From: Porphyromonadaceae bacterium UBA7180
GTDB taxonomy: Bacteria > Bacteroidota > Bacteroidia > Bacteroidales > Muribaculaceae
DNA length: 32,157 nucleotides
Direction of reading: 5' to 3'
Assembly: GCA_002491165.1 (NCBI GenBank)
Contig: DKVK01000018.1
Span: 20,011 to 52,167, forward strand
Shown here: positions 17,158 through 24,642 of the stretch, one piece after another
How the letters are laid out: every line of letters begins with the position of its first letter
How positions within the stretch are numbered: position 1 is the stretch's first letter
Made by a program: the position numbers and the translations under genes
Notes under the pieces: model-generated
Told to the model about the DNA's origin: nothing
Seen by the model: only the letters and a program-made list of their open reading frames with translations
The model's database searches: none

Positions 17158-19281
17158 TTATTCTCCGGCTTCGAAGCGGTAAACCTGGTTCTTGTAACCC
17201 TTGCCGCTCTTGAGCATCTTCGGGTAGTTGGGCTGTACCGCCTGCTGGAACTGGCGGGCGTAGTTCTTGGCGTCGTACTTGAAGTTTTCTTTCTTGTTGC
17301 CGTTGATTTTGATGGCGTAAACGCCGTCGTCGCCACGGAGCACGAGCACTTTTGCACCCGGTTTGCTGCCAGCCACGCGGCCGATTACGGAAGCGTCGCG
17401 CACTGCGCCGTTGCGGCCGAAGCGGAAGTCGGCAACCTCTGAGGGCTCTACCTTCATGGCGGCGGCTATCTGCTCGATGGTGGTTCCTGCTGCCGAGAAT
17501 TTCTTGACCATTTCGTCGCCGGCTTTCTGACGGCGTATTTTGCCTTCGAGGTAATCCTTCACATTCTTGTTAGAGGCGGGGAGGAAGTCTTCGGTCTCGC
17601 TGGTGATGGCCACGGCGTAGAGCATGGGCTGTGCCACGTCGCTCGACTCGTAGATATGACTCACGTCGCCTACTTCACCGTCCATGAGCACCCAGCGGAT
17701 TACCTGGCGCGAGTCGGGATAGAATCCCATGGGGGACTGCACTGCGGGAGTGGACTGTGTGAGTTCGAGGTTCTGCACGTTGTAGCCGGCTTTCGAGGCG
17801 TTGGCGGCGAACTTGTCGGCGGTATTGTTCTTGGCGAGGAATTTCTCGAGTTTGGCGCGGGCGTCGTTGACGGTCTGCGTGGAGGGTTTCAGTTCGTAGG
17901 TCACTTCGTCGAACTCGTAGATCTGTTTGGGCGATTTCTCTTCGGAAATCTGAGCGAGGACTGCGCCCTGGGGCGAGGTCATGAGGCTGATGAACTTTCC
18001 GTTGGCGTTGCGGAGGCTGTCGAGCTGGCTCTTTTCGATGGCGTTTGTGGCACCGCCGTTGGCGAACAGCGGAATCCACTGTGCCTTCTGGAGCTGCACG
18101 CTGTCGGGGTTGAATTTGGTGATGAGCGAGTCGACGGCAAGGCCGCCGTTGAGGGCTGCGAGCACTTGATTGGGCATCTTGGAGCCGGCTACCTGCACTA
18201 TATTGAGCTGTACGGAGTCAACGAGCTGCTCGCTCTTGTCCATACGGACAACGGTGAATCCCTGCACGGATTCGTTGATGATTTTCACCTCTCCGTGAGC
18301 GGCTGCGGTGACAAACTCCTTGACGGGGCCGTTGAGGTCGGTGGCGCGCACCTGGCGGCGGGCTATCGAGACGCCCTCTTTCTTGGTGTTTTTACTGAGC
18401 TGGTGCGTGGAGTCGCCGAGTTCTTTCTGCACCTGTGCGGCGAGTTTCTTAGACTTGTTGCGGTCGGCGACCGACGGGCTTACGTTAACGGCGATGAAGG
18501 AAACCGACTTGGTGGGTTCCTCAACCTTGAAGAGGTTTTTCTCCTTCTCGTAGAGGGCGTTGAGTTCGGCTGCGCTCACGGGGTATTTCTTAGGGTCGAG
18601 GTTGCCGTAAGGCACGAAGGCCACCTGGAGCTGCTTGGTGTTGACGTAGTTGTCGTAGAGGGCTTTCTTGTCGAGGTCGTTTGCCTTGACCGACTGTGTG
18701 AGCACGCGCTGGTAGGTATTGCGGGCTATGAGGGTCTGGGTTTCCTTTTCCATAGCCACCCAAATCTGCTGGTACTGCTGCACGTCGGCGTCGGTGAGTC
18801 CGTTGCGTTTGGGATTGAAGATAATCTCGTAGGCCTGTGCGGGCGTCTGGGCGCTGAGGCCGTTCTGCTGCATGGCCTGCAGGAGCTGCGACATCTTGTC
18901 GCTGATGGGATTGTCTATCATGTAATAGCGCAGTTGGTCGCCGGTGACGCGTATGCCGAGGCGGCTCACTGCGTTGTCTATTATCTTTTCGAGCACGAGC
19001 TGGTCGATGGCGAGCTGTGCCAGCTGCTGCTGGTCATACTGTGCGGCCTGCTGCGGGTTCTGCTGGCGCATCTGCTCGAGCTGGTCGTTGAGCTCTTCCC
19101 GTTTTTTCTGATACTCGGTGATATCGATCTTCTCTCCGTCAACCTCCGCCACGTTCGAGCCCATGCCGAAGAGGTTGCGGCTGTTGGTCAGCGCATCGCC
19201 GACGATGAATGCCAGAAGTGCGAGGCCGATCACTACGATCAGCAGCACAGATTTACTTCTGATTTTCTCTAATGTTGCCAT
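17158..19281 (-). CDS. PpiD/SurA-like periplasmic folding factor (peptidylprolyl isomerase family)
   Basis: The 707-aa protein has a short cytoplasmic start and one membrane segment (residues about 11-30, SVLLIVVIGLALLAFIVGDA), so it is anchored in the inner membrane with its bulk in the periplasm. A SurA/PpiD-type N-terminal chaperone region follows (about 40-200), with VDGEKIDITEYQ, a Gln-rich helix and LAIDQLVLEKIIDNAVSRLGI. A diverged PpiC-like region and a second chaperone half fill the rest. The parvulin active-site pattern is not obvious to me, so it may be mainly a holdase. PpiD proteins assist folding of exported and outer-membrane proteins. The neighbouring secreted and barrel proteins are plausible clients, which is an inference. 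Confidence 0.88.
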   Translation of the reverse strand: MATLEKIRSKSVLLIVVIGLALLAFIVGDALTNSRNLFGMGSNVAEVDGEKIDITEYQKKREELNDQLEQMRQQNPQQAAQYDQQQLAQLAIDQLVLEKIIDNAVSRLGIRVTGDQLRYYMIDNPISDKMSQLLQAMQQNGLSAQTPAQAYEIIFNPKRNGLTDADVQQYQQIWVAMEKETQTLIARNTYQRVLTQSVKANDLDKKALYDNYVNTKQLQVAFVPYGNLDPKKYPVSAAELNALYEKEKNLFKVEEPTKSVSFIAVNVSPSVADRNKSKKLAAQVQKELGDSTHQLSKNTKKEGVSIARRQVRATDLNGPVKEFVTAAAHGEVKIINESVQGFTVVRMDKSEQLVDSVQLNIVQVAGSKMPNQVLAALNGGLAVDSLITKFNPDSVQLQKAQWIPLFANGGATNAIEKSQLDSLRNANGKFISLMTSPQGAVLAQISEEKSPKQIYEFDEVTYELKPSTQTVNDARAKLEKFLAKNNTADKFAANASKAGYNVQNLELTQSTPAVQSPMGFYPDSRQVIRWVLMDGEVGDVSHIYESSDVAQPMLYAVAITSETEDFLPASNKNVKDYLEGKIRRQKAGDEMVKKFSAAGTTIEQIAAAMKVEPSEVADFRFGRNGAVRDASVIGRVAGSKPGAKVLVLRGDDGVYAIKINGNKKENFKYDAKNYARQFQQAVQPNYPKMLKSGKGYKNQVYRFEAGE

Positions 19282-19428
19282 TCTTTCTTTATAGCTGTGT
19301 AAGTGTTAGTTATTCGTATTAAGGGTTGCCTTCCGGCACGGAAATTCCGCCCCCGGAAAGGGGTCGGAGCATATCCGGCGGGCACCCCGCAGGCGCTTTT
19401 TGCAGCGCAGAGGGTGCATTTGAACATG

Positions 19429-19459
19429 CAAAGATAATAATTTTGTTACAATCCAACAA
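19429..19459 (-). promoter_or_regulatory. Promoter of the PpiD-like gene
   Basis: On the minus strand TATCTTTG (19436 to 19429) is an exact -7 consensus, with TTG (19459 to 19457) 20 nt upstream. The predicted leader is about 140 nt. Confidence 0.7.
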
Positions 19460-19481
19460 CTTTTATAACTTTTTTTATGAA

Positions 19482-19515
19482 CAGGCGCTCCCGGCTTTTT
19501 GCCCGGAAGCGCCTG
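19482..19515 (-). terminator. Hairpin downstream of metK
   Basis: CAGGCGCTCCCGGC (19482-19495) pairs with GCCCGGAAGCGCCTG (19501-19515) around a short T-rich loop, about 34 nt beyond the metK stop. On the minus strand it is followed by TTCATAAAAAAAG, an imperfect U-run. It probably terminates metK and insulates the downstream promoter. Confidence 0.55.
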
Positions 19516-19548
19516 AATAACCACTTTAACTTCTTGAGATTAAGATAT

Positions 19549-20886
19549 TTAACTCTCTGAGATTAATTTATTGAAAAAATCGCGCAGGCGCTCGGCGTAA
19601 TCGAGTTTCTCCCACGTAAAGAGCTCTACGTCCATCTCCACGGCCTTTTCGTCGGCATATTTGGAGTGGAACACTTTGTGTAGGATTTCGGGCTTGCGGC
19701 CCATGTGGCCGTAGGTGGCCGTTTCCAGGTAGATGGGCTGGCGCAGCTTGAGGCGTTTCTCGATTCCTGCCGGCGTGAGGTCGAAAATCTGAGGAATGGC
19801 GTCGGCTATCTGCCGGTCTGTGAGGCCGGGGCGCGCCGTGCCGTAGGTGTTGACGAAGATGTTGATAGGCTCGGCCTTGCCGATGGCATACGACACCTGG
19901 ACGAGCACCTGGCGCGCCACTCCGGCGGCCACGAGGTTCTTGGCTATGTGGCGCATGGCGTAGGCGGCCGAGCGGTCCACCTTAGAGGGGTCTTTGCCGG
20001 AGAAGGCGCCGCCGCCGTGTGCGCCGCGGCCGCCGTAGGTGTCCACTATTATCTTGCGGCCGGTCAGGCCCGTGTCGGCGTGCGGTCCGCCGAGTACGAA
20101 CTTGCCCGTCGGGTTTACGTACAGTTTGTAACCCTCCTTGAAGAGGGCCTGCGTGGCCTCGGGGAGGGTGGCGATGACACGCGGAAGAAGCACTTCCTGC
20201 ACGTCGCGGCGTATCTGCTCCAGCATCTCCTTGTCGGCCGCCGCCTGTGCTTCCGGGGTGTCGTCGAGCGGCAGCACGAACTCGTCGTGCTGCGTCGAAA
20301 TCACTATGGTGTCGATGCGCAGCGGACGTCCCTGGTCGTCATACTCCACCGTCACCTGGCTCTTTGCGTCCGGACGCAGGTAGGTGGTGAGTTTCCCCTT
20401 GCGGTAATAGGTCATCTCTTTCCCCTCGCGTCGGATGTCGGCGAGCTCGCGTAGCAGGCGGTGGGAGAGGTCGAGGGTCAGCGGCATGTAGTTTTCGGTT
20501 TCGTCGCAGGCGTATCCGAACATCATACCCTGGTCCCCGGCACCCTGCTCTGCGGGGACGTCGCGCTCCACACCGCGCTTGATGTCGGGGCTCTGCTCGT
20601 GGATGGCGCTCAGGATGCCGCACGAGTCGCCGTCGAAGCGGAACGCCCCGCGGTTATAGCCTATGCGGTTGATGAGGTCGCGGATTACAACCGGAACATC
20701 GACGTAAGCGTCGGAAGTCACTTCGCCGGCCACCATCACCTGGCCGGTGGTGACCATAGTTTCTACGGCGACTTTGGATGTGGGGTCGAATGCGAGGAAC
20801 TGGTCGAGCAGCGCGTCGCTTATCTGGTCGGCAACCTTGTCGGGATGCCCTTCGGAAACTGATTCGGATGTGAATAAGTAGCTCAT
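19549..20886 (-). CDS. metK: S-adenosylmethionine synthase (methionine adenosyltransferase)
   Basis: MetK makes S-adenosylmethionine from methionine and ATP in the cytosol. The 445-aa product starts MSYLFTSESVSEGHPDKVADQISDA, the ATP- and methionine-binding N-terminal signature. It carries both classical signatures, GAGDQGMMFGYA (near 115) and GGGAFSGKDPSKVDRSAAY (near 290), and ends with the C-terminal domain (FTWEKLDYAERL). It is longer than the ~384-aa E. coli enzyme, as is usual in Bacteroidales. It is transcribed alone, with its own promoter about 260 nt upstream and a hairpin after its stop. Confidence 0.97.
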   Translation of the reverse strand: MSYLFTSESVSEGHPDKVADQISDALLDQFLAFDPTSKVAVETMVTTGQVMVAGEVTSDAYVDVPVVIRDLINRIGYNRGAFRFDGDSCGILSAIHEQSPDIKRGVERDVPAEQGAGDQGMMFGYACDETENYMPLTLDLSHRLLRELADIRREGKEMTYYRKGKLTTYLRPDAKSQVTVEYDDQGRPLRIDTIVISTQHDEFVLPLDDTPEAQAAADKEMLEQIRRDVQEVLLPRVIATLPEATQALFKEGYKLYVNPTGKFVLGGPHADTGLTGRKIIVDTYGGRGAHGGGAFSGKDPSKVDRSAAYAMRHIAKNLVAAGVARQVLVQVSYAIGKAEPINIFVNTYGTARPGLTDRQIADAIPQIFDLTPAGIEKRLKLRQPIYLETATYGHMGRKPEILHKVFHSKYADEKAVEMDVELFTWEKLDYAERLRDFFNKLISES

Positions 20887-21143
20887 ATTTCTTTCTGTGT
20901 TTAATAATTTCTTGTTTGGCAGGACTGTTTGGCGGAGATGCGGCAGTGATAAAAAAATCGCGGCACCTGGTATGCTTGTGCAACCGAATGCCGTGTTAAA
21001 GTCGTGTTTTCAAATGCAGACACCCCCGGCCCGGAGAAGGGCGCCGCGAGGCCTTGTAACGCGAATTTTAGCATTTTTTTGAGTGGTTGCAAGCAGCCAA
21101 ATTTGTCCACTTCCGTCGTCAGACCGAGGTCTGCTCCGAAATT
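20887..21143 (-). promoter_or_regulatory. Long 5' leader of metK
   Basis: From the predicted start near 21143 there are about 257 nt before the metK ATG, unusually long for this window. The leader starts with a CAGAC-CTCG-GTCTG hairpin (about 21115-21130). I could not match it to the SAM-I or SAM-II consensus by eye. A regulatory role is possible but unproven. Confidence 0.35.
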
Positions 21144-21149
21144 GCGCCG

Positions 21150-21157
21150 CAAAGATA
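21150..21157 (-). promoter_or_regulatory. -7 element of metK
   Basis: TATCTTTG on the minus strand is an exact match to the -7 consensus, upstream of metK. No clear TTG is seen 20 nt further up. Confidence 0.6.
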
Positions 21158-21330
21158 ATGCATTTTTTTCGCGCCCGCAAGCATTTTAACATTTTTTACA
21201 CCATTACCTCTATTATTTAAATTAGAGCACTGTATAGATAGGTATTTTGGATTAAGGATTAATCCTTCCATTCGCAGTATTTCTTATAGTAAGCAAAGAA
21301 AGTAAATGTGAATTTTACTGTGCCTGAATT

Positions 21331-21583
21331 GCGTCAGCGCCTCCGCCAGGAGGCTGATTTTTCCGTAACCCCGTACGCCGCCAGGCGTGCGGGGACCAAA
21401 GCGTACATAAATACAGGCCTCTGGAAGGAGGCCGAAATTTACATCAGGAAGAGTTGTTGGAGGTATAAATAATTGTAAATCAACCTCCTATGGAGGCTAT
21501 ATCTTAGATGGTACCTCTTACCCCGCACGCCTGGCGGCGTACGGGGTTACGGAAAAATCTGCTTCCTGACGGAAGCGCTACGC
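21331..21583. repeat. Nested inverted-repeat element (possible MITE or RNA element)
   Basis: Two arms (21331-21394 and 21521-21583) are inverted copies, with a perfect 38-bp core (21357-21394 and 21521-21558). Each core is itself a hairpin (CCCCGTACGCC-GCCA-GGCGTGCGGGG type, 11 bp). Outside each core is a smaller hairpin: GCCTCC-GCCA-GGAGGC on the left and GCTTCC-TGAC-GGAAGC on the right. The ~126-nt centre holds GGCCTC-TGGAAG-GAGGCC and the pairs ATTTACA/TGTAAAT and GGAGGT/ACCTCC. No open reading frame spans it. It may be a non-autonomous mobile element or a dispersed palindromic repeat. Confidence 0.75.
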
Positions 21584-21960
21584 AATACATATAACGGCAA
21601 ACTATTGGCATTATACTTCAGGAACCTGGGTTAACCAAAATGCACATTTACTTACTGCGTTACCTATAAATGCGTTACCTATAAATAAGAGTCGCATCGG
21701 TTGCTTTTTGCAGAACAGCACAGAAGATAATTTGGAGGTCGCAGATGGAGAGTGAGCTTCTCCTCGTAGTGGAATGCTTGCGGAACGGCCAGACCGGTGG
21801 TGCTGAAAATAATCAACAGATGGCATAATTGTATTATATTGGGTATAAATTTGGATTATTGGATAATTAATCTCTTGATTTTGAACAAATAACTGCGTTA
21901 TAGAAGAGTTATCTCAATTTCTGTTACTTTAAATTTAATAATTTAAAAATATTTTTCAAA
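21584..21960. other. Gene-poor, AT-rich stretch with a 15-bp tandem repeat
   Basis: This stretch contains two exact copies of TGCGTTACCTATAAA (21656-21670 and 21671-21685). Next comes a more GC-rich patch (about 21690-21815) with a GGAGA-GTGAGC-TTCTCC hairpin, and then AT-rich sequence leading to the next promoter. A minus-strand frame at 21611-21826 lacks coding features and is not called. Confidence 0.5.
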
Positions 21961-21965
21961 AAAAC

Positions 21966-21996
21966 TTGCAAGAGTAAAAGATGCTATGTAATTTTG
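21966..21996 (+). promoter_or_regulatory. Promoter of the small outer-membrane protein gene
   Basis: TAATTTTG (21989-21996) matches the -7 consensus and TTG (21966-21968) lies exactly 20 nt upstream. The site overlaps an in-frame ATG at 21994, which supports the downstream start at 22033. Confidence 0.7.
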
Positions 21997-22032
21997 CAGA
22001 AACTCAAAATAACCTATCTATTAACAATCATT

Positions 22033-22623
22033 ATGAAACAGGTATATAAAGTTCTCGCAACATTGTTGCTTATAGTGGCTTGCGCCGCTTCGGCTTATGC
22101 CGCTGATTTTCTCACAAAACCTCTCGATGTACAGAGAATGGAGGGAGATGCTAACTTCGGGTTCTCTTTCCCTGCCGACAGCTATCACGATATGCACGCA
22201 AGAGCGGGCCTCAACATGGGTGTCGCGCTGAGATACAACATACCCAACTCAGGCTTCGACTGCGGCATTGCCGCAGATTTTACAGGAGTTATGAGGGGTT
22301 GGGATTATCCCGGACATCCCGAGTATGACATGCACCAGACCAACCGCATATTGGGATTCTCCCTGACCGGAGGTTATAATTTCAGACAAGGACGGAAAGT
22401 CAATCCCTTTGCGGAAATCGGCATAGGCGTAGGTTTATATGACACAGTCGGCGACCGTCTGTATGATGTCTCCGGAACAGGCGTCCTCTTCACTCCGAAA
22501 ATAGGTGTGGAACTGTGGCATCACCTGCGCATATATGCTTCCTCCCACATTATACGCAAAGGATTCAACTCTCTTGACATAGGCATAGCGGTAACCATCG
22601 GCGGCCGCGCTAAGAAACACTGA
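22033..22623 (+). CDS. Small outer-membrane beta-barrel protein
   Basis: The 196-aa protein starts with a signal peptide (MKQVYKVLATLLLIVACAASAYA). The rest has alternating polar/hydrophobic strands typical of an eight-stranded barrel: GVALRYNIPNSGFDCGIAADF, ILGFSLTGGYNF, NPFAEIGIGVGLYD, GVLFTPKIGVELWHHLRIYASSHI and LDIGIAVTIGG. Such proteins resemble OmpA/OmpX-like barrels of unknown function. ATG 22033 is chosen because the in-frame ATG at 21994 lies inside the promoter. It is a single-gene unit with its own promoter and terminator. Confidence 0.85.
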   Translation: MKQVYKVLATLLLIVACAASAYAADFLTKPLDVQRMEGDANFGFSFPADSYHDMHARAGLNMGVALRYNIPNSGFDCGIAADFTGVMRGWDYPGHPEYDMHQTNRILGFSLTGGYNFRQGRKVNPFAEIGIGVGLYDTVGDRLYDVSGTGVLFTPKIGVELWHHLRIYASSHIIRKGFNSLDIGIAVTIGGRAKKH

Positions 22624-22629
22624 TTTCCC

Positions 22630-22680
22630 AAATACAATATAAACCTCCGGAAGTGCTTCACCCCCGGAGGTTTTGTATTT
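22630..22680 (+). terminator. Terminator after the beta-barrel gene
   Basis: AAACCTCCGG pairs with CCGGAGGTTT around a GC-rich loop, and the stem is extended by AAATACA (22630-22636) with TGTATTT (22674-22680). The U-rich TTTTGTATTT makes it an effective terminator in the plus direction. Confidence 0.8.
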
Positions 22681-22737
22681 ATGGACGCGTCTTAAACTAA
22701 TTGTCGGACACGGCGTTTTTATTTTAAAAGCACAGTT

Positions 22738-23502
22738 ATGAAAAGAGTTATCATCATGGGCGCCTCGTCGGGCATCGGATATGCCGTGGCGGAGGCATTG
22801 GCCTCGCGCGGAGTGCGCGTGGGACTGGCGGCACGGCACACCGAGCCGATGCACCGCCTGCAACAGAAGTATCCCGAGTTTGTGGAATATATGGACATCG
22901 ACGTAACCAAACCGCAGGCTCCGGACCGGCTTAAATTGCTCATCGAGCGCACCGGCGGAATGGACATATACTTCCATGTGGCCGGCATTGGCTACGAAAA
23001 CGTGGAGCTCAACCCCGAGCGCGAAGTGCAGATTATAGAGACTAACGCGAGCGGATTCGCCCGGATGCTTTGCGCCGCCTACCGCTGGCTGCGCGACAAC
23101 GGCGTGCGCGGCCAGATAGCCGCCATCACCTCGGTGGCCGGAACGAACGGCATCGGAAGGCTTTCGGCATATTCCTCCTCCAAGAAATTTGCGCAGACAT
23201 ATATGGTGGCGCTCGAGCAGCTGGCGCATGCCGAGCACGCGCAGATAAGCTTCACCGACATACGTCCCGGATGGGTGCGCACGCCGTTGCTCGTACCGGG
23301 GCTGAACTACCCCATGGAGATGACGACGGAAGAGGTGCTTCCGCAGATACTGCGCGCCATAGTGCGCCGCGAGCGTGTGGCGGTCATCGACGGCCGCTGG
23401 CGTGCCCTCGCCGCGCTGTGGCGTCTGCTCCCGGACTGCCTGTGGGTGCGCATACCCGTCAAAATATCCACCCCCGACGTCGCCCTCTCCACCTCGCTGT
23501 AA
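22738..23502 (+). CDS. Short-chain dehydrogenase/reductase (SDR family)
   Basis: This is a 254-aa classical SDR. The cofactor loop is GASSGIG (Gly8, Gly12, Gly14). The structural motif usually written NNAG is HVAG (80-83). Asn103 is present, and the catalytic Ser132-Tyr145-Lys149 appears in SVAG...YSSSKK. RPGWVRTPL is the usual segment after the active site. It is a cytosolic NAD(P)-dependent oxidoreductase; Arg33 after the second strand (LAAR) suggests NADP preference. The substrate cannot be inferred. The C-terminal ~50 residues are basic and hydrophobic (ALAALWRLLPDCLWVRIP), possibly membrane-associated. It stands alone between two terminator/promoter regions. Confidence 0.9.
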   Translation: MKRVIIMGASSGIGYAVAEALASRGVRVGLAARHTEPMHRLQQKYPEFVEYMDIDVTKPQAPDRLKLLIERTGGMDIYFHVAGIGYENVELNPEREVQIIETNASGFARMLCAAYRWLRDNGVRGQIAAITSVAGTNGIGRLSAYSSSKKFAQTYMVALEQLAHAEHAQISFTDIRPGWVRTPLLVPGLNYPMEMTTEEVLPQILRAIVRRERVAVIDGRWRALAALWRLLPDCLWVRIPVKISTPDVALSTSL

Positions 23503-23576
23503 TTGCCGGACAATTATAAACGACGAGGTGTTTATGGGCGGAGTCGGCGGTTTCGTATGGTTTTCTTGGCTGCGGT

Positions 23577-23607
23577 TTTGCCGTTTCGGGGATTTTTCCT
23601 AATTTTG
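23577..23607 (+). promoter_or_regulatory. Promoter of the coiled-coil / PorE-like gene cluster
   Basis: TAATTTTG (23600-23607) matches the -7 consensus, with TTTTG ending at 23580 and a 19-nt spacer. The predicted start is about 20 nt before ATG 23631. Confidence 0.7.
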
Positions 23608-23630
23608 CGGTGATAACCATTTTCAACCCC

Positions 23631-24563
23631 ATGAACAAGCAACAGAAGATTATACTTTTCTCCGGTATAGGTGTCGTGGCGATTATCGTCGCCCTCATTG
23701 TTTATGTCATTATGACACCGCAGGAGACCGAACCCGAGCAAAAGGAAGTGCCGCTTCTCGACGCCACCGAGCAGCGTGACTCGCTGCAAAACGCCTACGA
23801 CCAGCTTGAGCTTACCAACCAGTTCGAGCAACTCGAAGCGCAGGTAGAGCAGTTCGAGGGTCAGGAAAAGTATCTTAAGGACGACAAGATAGTCAAGGAA
23901 TACAACGACGCCAAGGAGCGCATCAACAAGTTGTTGGGCGAGCTGAACAGCGAGAAATCCTCCAACAAGCAGAACCGCGAGAAAATCAAGCAACTGGAAG
24001 CTGAAATCGCGACGCTGAAGGACATCGTGCGCCATTACCTGCAAGAGATGGAGCGCCTCAGCAACGAGAACGCCGAGCTGCGCACGCAGCTGCAGCAATC
24101 GGCCTCGCGCAACGAGGAGCTCACCACGCAGGTGCAGCAGACCGCCTCGCGCAACGAGCAGCTTACCAACCAGGTGCGCGTGGCAAGCAAGCTAAACATC
24201 ACGGCCCTCAACCTCACCGCTTATAATAAGAAAGGCAAGGCTGAGAAGAACATCACGAAGGCGCGCCAGCTCGGCGTCTCTTTCTCCGTGGCGCCCAACA
24301 ACACCGCCTCGGCCGGCATGAAAACCTTCGCCGTGCGCGTGCTCACTCCCGAAGGGACTCTTCTCGGCGGGCAAGGCTCCGTAAGCTTCGACGGCCAGCA
24401 GGTGGCAGTCTCGGCCGTGAAACAGGCGGAATATGACAACGGCGAGCTGCGCATGATGATATATGTGAACGTGACCGCCACCCCGACGCCTGGCGACTAT
24501 ACAGTGGACGTGTTCTGCGACGGTCACCGCCTCGGCTCGCGCCGGTTCACCATGAAAAAGTAA
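23631..24563 (+). CDS. Membrane-anchored coiled-coil protein, function unknown
   Basis: The 310-aa protein has one membrane segment close to the N terminus (residues about 7-29, IILFSGIGVVAIIVALIVYV). A long coiled coil follows (about 50-190), with an internal repeat (SASRNEELTTQVQQ, then TASRNEQLTNQVRV). A C-terminal beta-rich domain (about 195-310) contains LNLTAYNKKGKAEKNITKARQLGVSFSV-type and YTVDVFCDGHRLGSRRF-type strands. The layout suggests an inner-membrane anchor with a periplasmic rod and globular head. It lies 79 nt before the PorE-like gene and probably shares its promoter. I do not recognise a named family. ATG 23631 is chosen over 23610 because the latter overlaps the -7 region. 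Confidence 0.75.
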   Translation: MNKQQKIILFSGIGVVAIIVALIVYVIMTPQETEPEQKEVPLLDATEQRDSLQNAYDQLELTNQFEQLEAQVEQFEGQEKYLKDDKIVKEYNDAKERINKLLGELNSEKSSNKQNREKIKQLEAEIATLKDIVRHYLQEMERLSNENAELRTQLQQSASRNEELTTQVQQTASRNEQLTNQVRVASKLNITALNLTAYNKKGKAEKNITKARQLGVSFSVAPNNTASAGMKTFAVRVLTPEGTLLGGQGSVSFDGQQVAVSAVKQAEYDNGELRMMIYVNVTATPTPGDYTVDVFCDGHRLGSRRFTMKK

Positions 24564-24599
24564 CCGATACAATATCGCACGACATACGAGCGTTTATAA

Positions 24600-24629
24600 T
24601 AAAGGATATGGCATGTGCCGTATCCTTTT
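24600..24629 (+). terminator. Hairpin between the coiled-coil gene and the PorE-like gene
   Basis: AAGGATA(T)GGC pairs with GCC(G)TATCCTT around ATGT, followed by TTTTG. It ends about 14 nt before the next start codon. No separate promoter is visible after it, so it may only attenuate transcription into the downstream genes. Confidence 0.5.
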
Positions 24630-24642
24630 GTTACAGAATAAA

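Noticed and set aside
17656..19272. 538-aa open frame antisense to the PpiD-like gene
   Set aside because: It lies wholly inside a well-supported gene on the other strand and has no motifs.
20887..21143. SAM-I or SAM-II riboswitch upstream of metK
   Set aside because: The conserved segments of those classes could not be found by eye, so only an unclassified leader is reported.
20901..21152. 83-aa minus-strand frame within the metK leader
   Set aside because: It begins at the predicted promoter, lacks protein-like features and is better read as leader RNA.
21331..21583. Insertion sequence with a transposase
   Set aside because: The arms resemble terminal repeats, but the ~126-nt centre cannot encode a transposase and no transposase occurs nearby.
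21611..21826. 71-aa minus-strand frame near the tandem repeat
   Set aside because: It spans the 15-bp repeat (giving FIGNAFIGNA), has no start signals and no family likeness.
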